A DNA stretch of 64,000 nucleotides from Gnetum montanum. Taxonomy: Eukaryota > Streptophyta > Gnetopsida > Gnetales > Gnetaceae. The position numbers and the translations under genes were made by a program. Every line of letters begins with the position of its first letter. Position 1 is the first letter of the stretch. Positions 21,640 to 33,095 of this stretch are shown one piece after another. The stretch spans positions 20,696 to 84,695 of the forward strand of contig MNCI01004508.1 of the NCBI GenBank assembly GCA_015680685.1. Direction: 5' to 3'. The notes beneath the pieces are model-generated. The model was given only the letters and a program-made list of their open reading frames with translations, made no database searches and was not told where the DNA came from.

Positions 21640-24600
21640 ACTAAGGGAGGTTGCTATGAGGGAGAGCGCTCTTTGATAGGGCACCCTCTGAGAGGGAGCT
21701 CTAAACGAGGGTGCTCTCAAGGAGAACACTCTCACATGCATAGCGTAAGACACTCTTGGGGAATTTTCTCTCAGAAGAATGCTCTTCAAAAGGCTACTCT
21801 AACGGAGGAAGCTCTCAAGGAGGGCACTTTCACAGAGAACGTTTTTAAGGAGGACAGTCTCGAAGAGGGTGTCCTCAGGGAGACCACTCTTAGGGAGGAT
21901 GTTCTCAAGGAGGAAACTTTTAGGAAGGGTGATCTCCAAAAGAATGCTCTCAACTAGGGTGCTCTCAAGGTGAACACCATCATGTGGATAATGCAAGGTG
22001 CTCTCATGGACAACGGCCTCATGGAGGTCACTCTCAAGGAGAATACTCTCATAGATGCCACTCCAATGGAGGTTTCTCTAAGGGAGAATGCTCTTGGGGA
22101 GGGCGCTCTCAATGAGGGCACTCTTCGACAAAACGCTCTCAACAAGGGTGCTCCAAGGAGAATGCTCTTGGTGAGGGCACTCTCAAAGAGAACACTCTTT
22201 GGAAGGATGCTCTAATGGAGGGTGCTCTAATGGAGGGTGCTCTCAAGAAGAATTCTCTTATGGATGGAAATCTCATGGAGAATGCTCTTAAAGGGGACGT
22301 TCTCAAGGAGGGTGTTACCAAGGAGACCACTCTCAAGGAGGGCATTCTAATGGAGGGTGCTCTCCAAGGGAACGCTCTCAACAAGGGCACTTTCGAGGAG
22401 AACACTCTCACAAGCATAACACAAGGTGCTCTCAAGGAGAACCCTTTGAGGGATGTCACTCTGAGGGAGATTGCTCTCCATGAGGGTGCCCTCCGAGAGG
22501 GAGCTCTTAATGAGGGTGCTCTCGAGGAGAACACTATTACATGTGGAGTGCAAGGCACTCTCAAGGAAAGTTCTCTCAAGGAGAACAATCTTTGAAAGGC
22601 TACTCTAATGAAGGAGGCTCTCAAGGAGAACGCTCTTAGGGAGGGTGCTCTTAGGGAGGGTGCTCTCATGGAGAATGCTCTTAAGGAGTATGCTCTCAAG
22701 GAGGGAATCCTCAAGGGGACCAATCTTAGGGAGGAAGTTCTTATGGAGGGTACTCTTAGGAAGGGTGCTCTCTAACAAAATGCTCTCAACAAGGATTCTC
22801 TCAAGGAGAACACTCACACAAGGGTGCGAGGTGCTCTCATCAAGGGCACTCTCAAGAAGAACACTCTTCTAGAGGTAGATCTAATGTAGAAAGATCTCAA
22901 GGAGAATGCTCTCAGGGAGGGCACTCTCATGGAGAATGTTCTTAAGGAGGACACTATCAACAATGGTGTCCTCAGGGAGATAGCTCTCAAACAGGGTGTT
23001 CTCAGGTAGGGCACTCTTATGAAGGACACTCTCCAAAAGAATGCTCTTAGTGAGGGCACTGTTGAGGTGAACACTCTCACATGCATATCACAAGGTGCTC
23101 TCATGGGGGGTGCTCTCAAGGAGAACGCTCTTAGGGAGGGCACTCTTTGAAAAAATTCTCTCAATGAGGGTACTCTAGGGAGAACGCTCCTAGTGAGAGC
23201 CCTCTTAAAAAGAACGCTCTTTGGAATGCCACTCTAATGGAGGGTGCTCTCAAGGAGAACACTATCAGGGAGGGTGATCTCACATAGAACGCTCTTAAGG
23301 AGGACGCTCTCAAGGAGACCGATCTCAAGGAGGGTGTTCTAATGAAGGTAAATCTCCAAGATAACAATCTCAACAAGTACACTCTTGAGGAAAACACTCT
23401 CACGTGTGTAACATAAGGTGCTCTTACAGAGAATGCTCTAAGAGAGGTCACTCTGAGGAAGAGCACTCGTTGGGAGGGAGCCCTCTGAGAGGGAGCTCTC
23501 AATGACAGTGTTCTTAAGGAGAACACTTTCATGTGCATATCAGAAGGCACTCTCAGGGAAGGTACTCTCAAGAAGAATGATCTTCAAAAGGCTACTCCAA
23601 TGGAGGGTGCTCTTAGGGAGGGTGATCTCACTGAGAATGTTCTTAAGAAGGACAGTCTCGAGGAGGGCTTCCTCAATGAGATCACTCTTAGGGAGGGCAC
23701 TCTTAGGAAGAGCACTCTTTGAAAGAGTGCTCTCAATGAGGGCACTCTTGAGGTGATCACTGTCATGTGTGTAATGCAAGGTGCTCTCATGGAAAACACT
23801 CTCATAGAGAGTGCTCTCAAGGAGAATTCTCTTACAGAGGTCACTCTAATAGACGCTGCTCTCAAGGAGAATGCTCTTGGGGATGGTGCTCTCAACGAGG
23901 GCACACTTTGACAAAACACTCTCAATGAGGGTGCTCCAAGGATAACGCTCTTGGTGAGGGCACTCTCAAAGAGAACTCTCTTCGAAAGGCCACTCTAACA
24001 GAGGGCACTCTCAAGAAGAATGCTCTCATGGAGGGAAATCTCACGGAGAATGCTCTTAAAAGGGATGTTCTCAAAGAGGGTATCACTAGGGAGACCACTC
24101 TCAAGGAGGATGTTCTAATGGAAAGTGCTCTTCAAGAGAACACTCTCAACAAGGGCACTCTAGAGGAGAACACTCTCACGTGCTTAATCCAAGGTGCTCT
24201 CACGGAGAACGATATGAGGGAGCTTGCTCTAAGGGAGAGCACTCTCTGGGAGGGCATCCTCTGAGAGGGTGCTCTCAAGGAGGGTGCTCTCAAGGAGAAC
24301 ACTCTCATGTGCATAGCACAAGGCACTCTTAGGGAAGGTACTCTCAAGGAGAACACTCTCAAAAATGACATTCCCACGAAGGAAGCTCTCAAGGAAAATG
24401 CTCTCAAGGAGGGCATTCTCACGAAGAACATTCTTCAGGAGGATGCTCTCGAGTAGGGCATCCTTAGGGAGACTACTCTCAAGGAGGGCGTTCTAATGGA
24501 GGGTGCTCTCAAAGAGAATTCTCTCAAAAATGGAAATTCTTAGGAGAATACTCTCATGTGTGAAATGTAAGGTACTCTCAAGGAGAATGCTCTTAGGGAG

Positions 24601-27529
24601 GTCAATCTGAGGGAGAGCGCTCTCTATGAGGGTGCCCTCCAAGAGGGAGCTTTTAAAGAGGACGCTCTCGAGTAGAACACTTTCACATGAGGAGCACAAG
24701 GCACTCTTAGGGAAGGCACTCTCAATGAGAACAATCTTCAAAACGCCGCTCTAATGGAGGAGGCTCTCAAGGAGAATGCTCTAAGGGAGGGTGCTCTTGG
24801 GAAGGGCACTCTCATAGAAAACACTCTTAAAGAGGATGCTCTCAAGGAGGGCATCCTTAGGGAGACTAATCGTAGGAATGACATTCTCATGGAGGGCACT
24901 CTTAGGAAGGGTGCTCTATGATAAAACACTCTCAATGAGGATGCTCTCAAAGAGAACACTAACACAAGGGCATAAGGTGCTCTCATGGAGGAAACTCTCA
25001 AGGAGAAGGCTCTCCCAAAGGTAGATCTAATGAAGAAATCTCTTAGGGAGAATGCTTTGAGGGAGCACTCTCTCATGGAGAATGCTCTTAAGGAGGATGC
25101 TATCAACAATGACATCCTCAGGGAGACAATTCTCAGAGAGGGCATTCTCAGGGAGGGCACTCTTAGAAAGGGCACTCTCCAAAAGAACGCTCTCAACGAG
25201 GGTGCTCTCAAGATGAACACTCTCACATGTGTAATGCAAGGTGCTCTCATGAACAACACTCTCATGGAGGGCGCTCTCAAGGAGAATGCTCTCATGGAGG
25301 CCACTCTAACGAAGGCCACTCCTAGCAAGAATGCTATTGGGAAGGGCACCCTAAAAGAGGGGAATCTTTGATAAAATGCCCTCAATAAGGATGCTCCAGG
25401 GATAATGCTCCTAGTGAGGGCCCTCTCAAAGAGCATGCTCTATAGAAGGATGCTCTAAGGGAGGGTGCTCTCATGGAGAATGCTCTCAGGGAGGGTGTCC
25501 CCAGTAAGACCGATCTCAAGGAGGGTGTTCTAATGTAGGGTGCTCTCTAAGAGAATGCTCTCAATAAGGGTGCTCTTGAGGAGAACACTCTCACATGCGT
25601 AGCTCAAGGTGCTCTTAGGGAGAACACTCTGAGGAAGGTCGCTCTGAGGGAGAGCACTCTCCGAAAGGGCACCCTCTAAGAGGGAGCTCTCAAAGAGGGC
25701 ACTCTTGAGGACAACACTCTCATGGACAATGCTTTCATGGATGGCACTCTCAAGGACAATGCTCTTGTGGAGGCAACTCTAATGAAGGTTACTCTTAGGG
25801 AGAATGCTCTCAAGGAGGACACTCTCAATGAGGGCACTCTTTGAAAAAATGCTCTCAATAAGGGAGCTCCAGGGAGAATGCTTCCAGTGAGAGTACTCTC
25901 AAAGAGAATGCTATTTAGAAGGCTGATCTAATGATGGGTGCCCTTAATAAGAATGCTCTCATGGATGGTGCTCTTAAGGAGGATGCTCTCAAGGAGGAAA
26001 TTTCCAAGGAGACCACTCTGGAGGACATTCTAATGAAGGGTTCTCTCGAAGAGAATGCTCTCAACAAGGGAACTCTTGAGGAGAAAGTTGTCATGTGCAT
26101 AACGCAAGGTGCTCTCAAGGAGAACGCTATGAGTGAGGTAACTCTGAGGGATAGCGCTCTCTATTAGGGCTCCCTCCAAGAGGGAGCTCTCAATGAGGGT
26201 GCTCTCAAGGATAACACTCTCACATGTGAAGTGCAAGGCACTCTCAAGGAAGGCACTCTCATAGAGAACAATCTCCAAAAGGCTACTCTAATGGAGGAGG
26301 CTCTGAAGGAGAACACTCTTAGGGAGGGCACTCTCGAGGAGGTCACTCTCACAGAGAATGCTCTCAAGGAGGGCATCCTCAAGGAGACTAATATTAGGGA
26401 GGGCATTCTTAAAGAGGGCACTCTTAGAAAGTGTGCTTTTTGATAGAACCCTCTCGATGAGGACACTCTTGAGATGAACACTCACACAAGGGTGCAAGGT
26501 GCTCTCATGTAGGCTACTCTCAAGGAGAACGCTCTCGTGAAGGTAGATCTAATGTAGAATGCTTTCAGGGAGCGCACTCTCACAAAGAACGCTCTTAAGG
26601 AGGATGCTATCAAGGATGGTATCCTTAGGAAGAAAGCTCTCATGGAGGGCATTCTTGTGGAGGGCACTCTCCAAAAGAACACTCTCAAGGAAGGTGATCT
26701 TAAGGTAAACACTCAGGTGCATAATGCATGGTGCTCTCATTGATAATGCTCCCATGGAGGATGCTCTAAAGGAGAACACTATCATGGAGGCTACTCCAAC
26801 AGAGGTCACTCTCAGGGAGAATGCTCTTGAGAAGGGGCACTCTTCGACAGAATGCTCTCAACAAGGGTGGTTCAAGAAGAACGCTCCTGGCAAGGGCCCT
26901 CTCAAAGAGAATGCTCTATGGAAAGCTACTCTAATGGAGGGCACTCCCAAGGAGAATGCTCTCAGGGAGGGCATCCCCAATGAGACCGATATCATGGAGG
27001 GCATTCTAATGGAGGGAACTCTCCAAGAGAATGTTCTCAACAAGGGTGCTCTCGAGGAGAATACTCTAACATGCGTAATGAAAGGTGCTCTTGGGGAGAA
27101 TGCTCTGAGGGAGAGCATCCTCTATGAGGGTGCCCTTTGAGAGGGAGCTCTCAATAAGGGCACTCTCAAGGAGAACACTCTCACATGTGTAGTGCAAGGC
27201 ACTCTCGAGAAAAGAACTTTCAAGAAGAACATTCTCTGAAAGGTTGCTCTAATGGAGGTTGCTCTCAGGGAGGGCACTCTCATGGAGAACATTCTTAAGA
27301 AGGATGGTCTTGAGGAGGGCATCCTCATGGAGATCACTCTTAGGGAAGGCGTACTTAGGGAGGGCACACTTAAGAAGGGTTCTCTCTAAAAGAATGCTCT
27401 TAATGAGGGCACTCTGAAGGAGAACACTCTCAGGGAGAATGCTCTCAAGGAGGGCACTCTCATAGAGAACAATCTTAAGGAGGACACTATTAACGATGGT
27501 GTCCTCAAGGACACAGCTCTCAGGCAGGG
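21640..27529. repeat. 15-bp minisatellite array, block 2, with ~1-kb higher-order repeats
   Basis: It has the same 15-bp unit and the same conserved module as block 1. Module copies lie near 21720, 21970, 22400, 22530, 22806, 23067, 23390, 23520, 23752, 24167, 24295, 24545, 24672, 24953, 25212, 25574, 26080, 26210, 26472, 26705, 27056 and 27170. The module subtypes (GTGAACAC.., ..CACACAAGGGTGC.., ..GTGCAAGGCACTC..) alternate in the same order as in block 1, so both blocks come from one array. It is cut at 27529 by the 3' LTR of element B and may resume beyond that element outside the window. Confidence 0.95.
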
Positions 27530-29417
27530 TGTAGAGACCAAAAACATTGGTGGCTGGAACATTCAAAGGTTGCTAGGCAAATAGTTTAACCCCAGATTCA
27601 TGCGAGGGCCATGCTAGAGAAGACAGAAGCGGGGTGCCCTAAACAGTCTGGTCGATTAAACAAGGACTTAATTGGTGTAATTTTAACCTTATGTAGACAT
27701 ACATTGCAAAAGAAAAATGTGCAAGGTAAATTGATGATCAATAAATGAAAAATGATGAAGGTAATGCAAAACAACGATTTTAATGAGAAGATAGCAAAAT
27801 AAACTTGAGTGAGAAAATGCACCACCCCAAAGTTGCGGATTTGATACCTTTCTTTATTCGAAAAGATGTGCAATAGGTTATGCAATGCCAAAGAGACACT
27901 GTTTACACCGAATAGTATAGTCACAAAATCTTCTGCTTGTCGATTGATTTTCTAGGATGTCAAAGTGTTTGACTCACAAAGGGATGTCTAGAGGCAACCA
28001 GAGGACTCAAAGGTAACTAGAATGCTCAAGAAAAATGCCAACTATGCCTTCTAAGAGCTAACTCAAAAGCCAACCAGCCAACACGAAAAGCCAACAAGCC
28101 AATTGCTCTTGTTAATGCCAAAAAGTTAATGCAAAATGCCAACCTAAAAAATCCAATCCTTTGAGCATTGTTTGTCGGGGTATTTATAGGGCTAGGAGGA
28201 GGAGAGAAATATGGTCTGGATTCCATGTGTCCTGGACCTCACAAGATGCTAACATGTCTGTACCGTGTAGGTGTGCGATACTAGACATGAACTTTGCTAT
28301 GCTGCGACTTATACAATTGGAACTACATGCATCGAGATCCAGTGTGCTAATAGCATAAGAAAAATGGAGCTTATCCCCTGGGACTACGTCTTCCTTGCCT
28401 TCACGAGCAGGGTCAAGCATAGGAACAATGTTTTGGGAGCTAACTAGGGGGCATGCAAAACAAAGTGAAATTGCTGATTCTGCCAGGGAGATGCTAGAGT
28501 GAGGAAGATTGTTGTCAACAAGTTCTAGAGCTCCTTGAATACATCTTGCTACTTCTGTGCTAGTGTTGTACAACTAACACTGTTAAACATATTGGCATAG
28601 CGTAATTGGTTGCTTACTATGATGTGCTATGCTATGTAGCGTAGCATAGCGTAGCTATTGGTCTTGGCTAAAATTTGTATTGGAGTTGAAAAGCATTTGT
28701 TTGCAACTTTTGTCCTTTATGTGGGAGAGATTTTGGACTCATGGAACTCATGTCTAAAACCTTTGCTGTTTTTGCATCGTTGCTATGTTGTGCTACGCTA
28801 TGTAGCATAGCATAGCGTAATGGCTAGCGTATCCTTCTTCCTTGTTTAATTCGCCAATATCTAGCAAGAAAATTTACTCAAGGCCTGTGGATTAAGTGAG
28901 GCAAGAAATTTTAGAGGCCAAAGTCTTGTCAAGGTGTCATTTTCTTATTTGAATCACTTGGCAAGATGGACCTTTCCTCTTTGCTTTTTTTGCTACGCTA
29001 TGCTACGCTACATAGCGTAGCATAGCATAGCACCTTGCAGTGACTGAATCTTGTCTTGTCTTTGCAATCACTTTGTCACTTCATACTTGGATACTTAAGA
29101 AACTATTTTTCAAGGCTTGCTACACTGCATAGCTTAGCATTCTTCTTCACTAGAAAAATTTCCAAACTATTTTGCTCATCCCAAACACTTTCAACAACTC
29201 CTAGCCTAGTTTCTGCATAAATTGTCAGCTAGGTCAATTGTTCAATTTGGTAGGCTGGAGAGCCTGATGAGCCTGTTAGCCTTGGAGGTAGAAAAATTGT
29301 TGGACTAGAGAATGTACCCTTAGTATGAACCATCATGACACTACACTTGTGGAAATCCTTGCCTAAGTTTCAAGACTTTGCTGAAACATGAGAGTCCTGA
29401 AATTTTATGGTGTTTCA
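27530..29417 (-). repeat. 3' LTR of element B (1888 bp)
   Basis: Read on the minus strand it begins TGAAACACCATAAAATTT and ends in ..CTCTACA, and it matches the LTRs of element A throughout (start, TATA region, U5 end with the ..CAGACTGTT.. segment). It contains at least three CTACGCTATGCTACG-type palindromes (28625-28656, 28781-28820, 28991-29032). It directly truncates minisatellite block 2. Confidence 0.85.
28181..28188 (-). promoter_or_regulatory. LTR TATA box (element B)
   Basis: The minus strand reads TATAAATA within CCCTATAAATACCCC, conserved in position and context in the other three LTRs of this group. Confidence 0.75.
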
Positions 29418-29431
29418 CTGGCCCCTCTTTG
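29418..29431 (-). other. Polypurine tract of element B
   Basis: The minus strand reads CAAAGAGGGGCCAG directly before the LTR start. Element A has AAAAAGGGGCCAA at the same place. Confidence 0.8.
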
Positions 29432-31199
29432 TCAACGTCTGGAGGATTCGCCCGATAGACATCAACAAAGAATACGAAACACCATGAAGGGAAAGACACC
29501 TACAATGCTCTTAGATGGTTGCTCAGATGTTACTTTGCTGTGCTTGGGAGTACTAGGATAGCTGTGCAGGAAAAAGGAAGGAAATGATGGATTTGAGGGG
29601 ATAGGTTTAGAAGAAGGAAAGATGAATTGTTGCATGATCCCTCATCAGAGTGCTTATTAGGGGATTAGCATGCATAGGTATCTTTTTTCTGCTAGCTTCT
29701 AACCTCTCGTTGGGATGCTTAGAGATGATCATTGTAAGATAGTTGGTGTGCCACTTTTTTTTTTAGCTCTGTTACGCTTGTGCGCTTTTCTTTTGTTGTT
29801 TAGCCATATTCATTTGCAAAAAACCTTGTTGTTGTAGGACAGGTGTTTCCTCCCTAGGATGAGTTGTGTTACATCCATGTGGGGCTTTAACTTACCTACA
29901 TATGCTTTCCATGTGGCAAGTTGTGTTACACGCATCATGGACATTGTGGTTGAGCATATGGGAGGGTTTTACATGCATCGAGAAAGCTTGTAAAGGAGGT
30001 GTTAAAGGGGAAATTATGGATTTAAAAATAAAAATGAAGAAGGATAATGAGGAAGGGTAGGATGTGCACTCCTAAGTAGCTTAGCTACTCGGGGTAATCA
30101 CCTTGAAACTCTGTATCGTCCTGTCCTCCCGGCAAAACGAATCTTTAATCGACGTCGTCTCAGCTCGTACCCTGTGGGCATAACATGAAGCAGACCATAG
30201 AAATGTAACCATGACATGTAATTAGGAAAAGGTCTTACTTGCTTTAGACATCACCAAAATGGTAGGTGTTGTTGCTAAGGCATGTGACGTCCAAAGTAGG
30301 AAGGCCAGCAGCGGTCTTGATAGCAGAAAACTAAAGGGGCTAGCGTCGAGGGGGCTAGGAGTTGTGGCGATGCGAGTGCTCAGGAGTCCCTGCCCAAGGC
30401 AAACATCATGTAGTTCAACTGTAAGCAGAGAGGCCTAATAGCTAAACATCTATTGAGCTCGGGCTATTGTAGGGGTAAGAGGGTAGCAACTTTGTGGCTG
30501 GGCCACAATAGTGCTGGGACTCCAGCAGCATGTGCTAACAATGGAAGCTACTGCTAGGGCAACAGGCTATGGTGGCAGTAGCTCTGGAAGGTTAGCAAGA
30601 TGTCCAATGACATCTCTAGAGGATCAAAAAAATGTCCAATGACATCTCTAGAGGATCAGCAAGATGCTAGGGGCGGTGGCATAGCATATGTTCCAGAGGA
30701 TGTTCTCTTGTCATCGTGAACTACATTCTAGAACTACTATGCCCCATCCCACATCGGCACTATGAACGCTCACTTGTTTGAGTGATGGTGGATGAAAGTT
30801 TGGAACCTTGTGTCATGAACCTAGTTTAAGGTCCTGGTAGACTATCTGGTGTATTAGTTTAAGGTCCCAACAGACCTCTGTGCTAGTTTAAGGTCCTAGC
30901 AGACCGCTATGCTAGTTTATCGTTGTAGCGGATGGTGGATGGGCCAATTTAAGATCGTAGCAAACTCTCTACACCAGTTTATCATCATAGCAAATGTTCT
31001 ATGCCAATTTATAGTCATGGCAGACTATGTGTGCCAGTTTATAGTCATGGCGAACTATGGCTGCTAGTTTATAGTCGTAGTGGACTATGTGTGCTTGTTT
31101 ATATTCATAGTGGACTATGTGTGCCAGTTTATAGTCATAGCAGACTATGGATGCTTACCCTGCTTCTATGTTAGATGTAGTATGGCTTCAAGTATAAGT
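29432..31199 (-). other. Element B region between integrase and 3' LTR, non-coding
   Basis: No domain is seen. It is the counterpart of 51180-52857 in element A. At 30600-30660 a 33-bp segment with AATGTCCAATGACATCTCTA is present twice in tandem. The ORF at 29866-30060 (+) has no family features. Confidence 0.6.
30820..31160 (-). repeat. Tandem repeats with TAAACTAG-like core (element B, 3' side)
   Basis: About ten units of 30-36 bp, each containing AGTTTA plus a GTC/GTAGCGGAC-like part on the + strand. It corresponds to 51180-51540 in element A. Confidence 0.85.
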
Positions 31200-31551
31200 G
31201 GTTCACAGGATTTACAAACTCTCTGCCATCCATGTCTGCCAGCTTGAAGGCTCCATTCTCGTAGGCTTTCGTGACTATGAATGGACCTTCTCAATTTGCC
31301 AAAAGCTTGTCTACGTGTTCCCATATAGCTTTGAGGACTAGATCCCCATTTTTAATTGACCATCAATGTAGGTCTTCATGATGCTTTTTTCGCTACTTGT
31401 CCTGATACCATTTGATACGGCTTAGTGTTTGTGCATGCTCTTCCTCTAGGAAGTTGAGATCGATGATCCTTGACTCATTTTTTTGTGCTTTGTTTATGAT
31501 GCTCGAAAGGATCATCCATAGTGATGGTACCTGCAATTCAAGAGGCAACAT

Positions 31552-33095
31552 TGTAACGACGGAAAACATCGGCAGCTGGAAAATACCAAACAAAATCCCG
31601 CGTACACAGTTTTAACCACGGATCCGTGCGAGGGCTATGCTGGAAAAACGAATCCATGGCGCCCTGAACGGTCTTGTCGATCAGACAGGGACTTACTAGT
31701 CAGTAAACTGATGGAGATAATGAATATCTCGTGGAACAATCTGATTCGAGGAATCAAAAAATGAGGGGAAAATGACGTAGATGAATTGTAACGATGATAA
31801 CGCTAAACACGATAAGAGGAGGCTAATACAAGAGAAACGCGTAGTCTCAAGATCTACGCTTTGACTTGAAAAATGTATATTTTGTATATCACATTACACT
31901 GGGGAGACCCCGATTACTAGATGTAAAGCAAGCACAAAACAACAAGAAAACTGTCCAAACGGAAGTTCGGTCTACCTTGTGGGCCAAAGCTAGGATGCAA
32001 GGAAGGTCAAGCTCTGACATCTATTGATCAACTATTTTTGACCAATAGAGCCTGCGAACCGTGCAAGATGATCCCACGATCTTGGATCTGCTTCTTTCGC
32101 CTTAGGTAGTTTCTGTTTAGGACCGCCAATGGTCGCTGATGGAGAAAGCTGTGTTGTCAATGCTCAAAGCGAACTGTGCTCTCTTTCTGCCGGAAGGTGA
32201 TGCTATCAAAAATTGCCAAAGTGCTGCTCTCTTTGTCTCTACTCAAAGTGATAAGTGCTCTTGTGCTTAGAAAAAAATGCCCTTTGCCTCTTTGATTTGC
32301 CAACCCCCTTGTATCTTTGTCAATTGGGGTATTTATAGGCTGCGACGCCCTGTGGAAAAGGCGCAACCCTGATGATGTGTGTCCCGAATATTTTGGGTAC
32401 TGTTGGTCTGACCATTTTTGTGTCAAACTTCATGACTACGCACAATACGCTTATTTGCGTATTGTGCGTGTAAAGAACAGATGCGCGTCGGGCGTGTTTC
32501 AACTGTCTTTGGGTTATATTACGCTCATTCACGCTGCGTTGCGTGCATGAGCATAACATAACATGGAAACAATGGATTCAAGCTGTTTTACGCTCGCTTA
32601 CGGAGCCACACGTAATGAAGCGTAAACGATGTCTAGCTTGGCGATGCAATACGCTGTGATATGCTACGTTGCGTGATGAGTGTATGATGAGCAATCGCAC
32701 TTTCTTAGACTTTGCCTTTGACTGTTTTGGAGCTCATTACGTTGCCGTGTGTAACAGAGCGTAAACTTGGCCTTGAACAAAAGACTTAGCAAAATATACG
32801 AGAAGTCGCATATTACGCTGCTCAAGCCTCTCCCCATGCCGAAGTAACTAGCCTTCTGATACCGAACTATGTATAAACAGAATCACGCTAAGCGCCATTA
32901 CGCTACGTCGCATGGTATAGCGTAAACAGAGAAAACATAGTAAGATTAGAAATCTGCACAGGAGGTTGAAGACTTGATGCTATGCGCCTCTTGGTGTTGC
33001 TATGTCTTATTCTCCCTTCTGGAATTCTGACATACACCCTTGCCTGAATTGCGAGTCTTTGCCTGAGGCCGACTCGCAGTTTTCACAGTGTTTCA
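31552..33095 (-). mobile_element. Solo LTR inside element B integrase
   Basis: 1544 bp, beginning TGAAACACTGTG and ending CCGTCGTTACA on the minus strand, flanked on both sides by AACAT (31547-31551 and 33096-33100). Removing it and one AACAT restores a sequence matching element A's integrase (near 50757). It is related to the LTRs of A and B in its U5 end and TATA region but is clearly diverged, so it is another subfamily. No internal sequence is present, as left by LTR-LTR recombination. Confidence 0.85.
32330..32337 (-). promoter_or_regulatory. LTR TATA box (solo LTR)
   Basis: The minus strand reads TATAAATA followed by CCCC, the same context as in the A and B LTRs. Confidence 0.7.

Noticed and set aside
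24738-25436. 232-residue minus-strand ORF of SLRAP-type repeats
   Set aside because: It lies wholly in the 15-bp minisatellite, where open frames arise on both strands because 15 is a multiple of 3. No start context, domain or non-repetitive part supports a gene.
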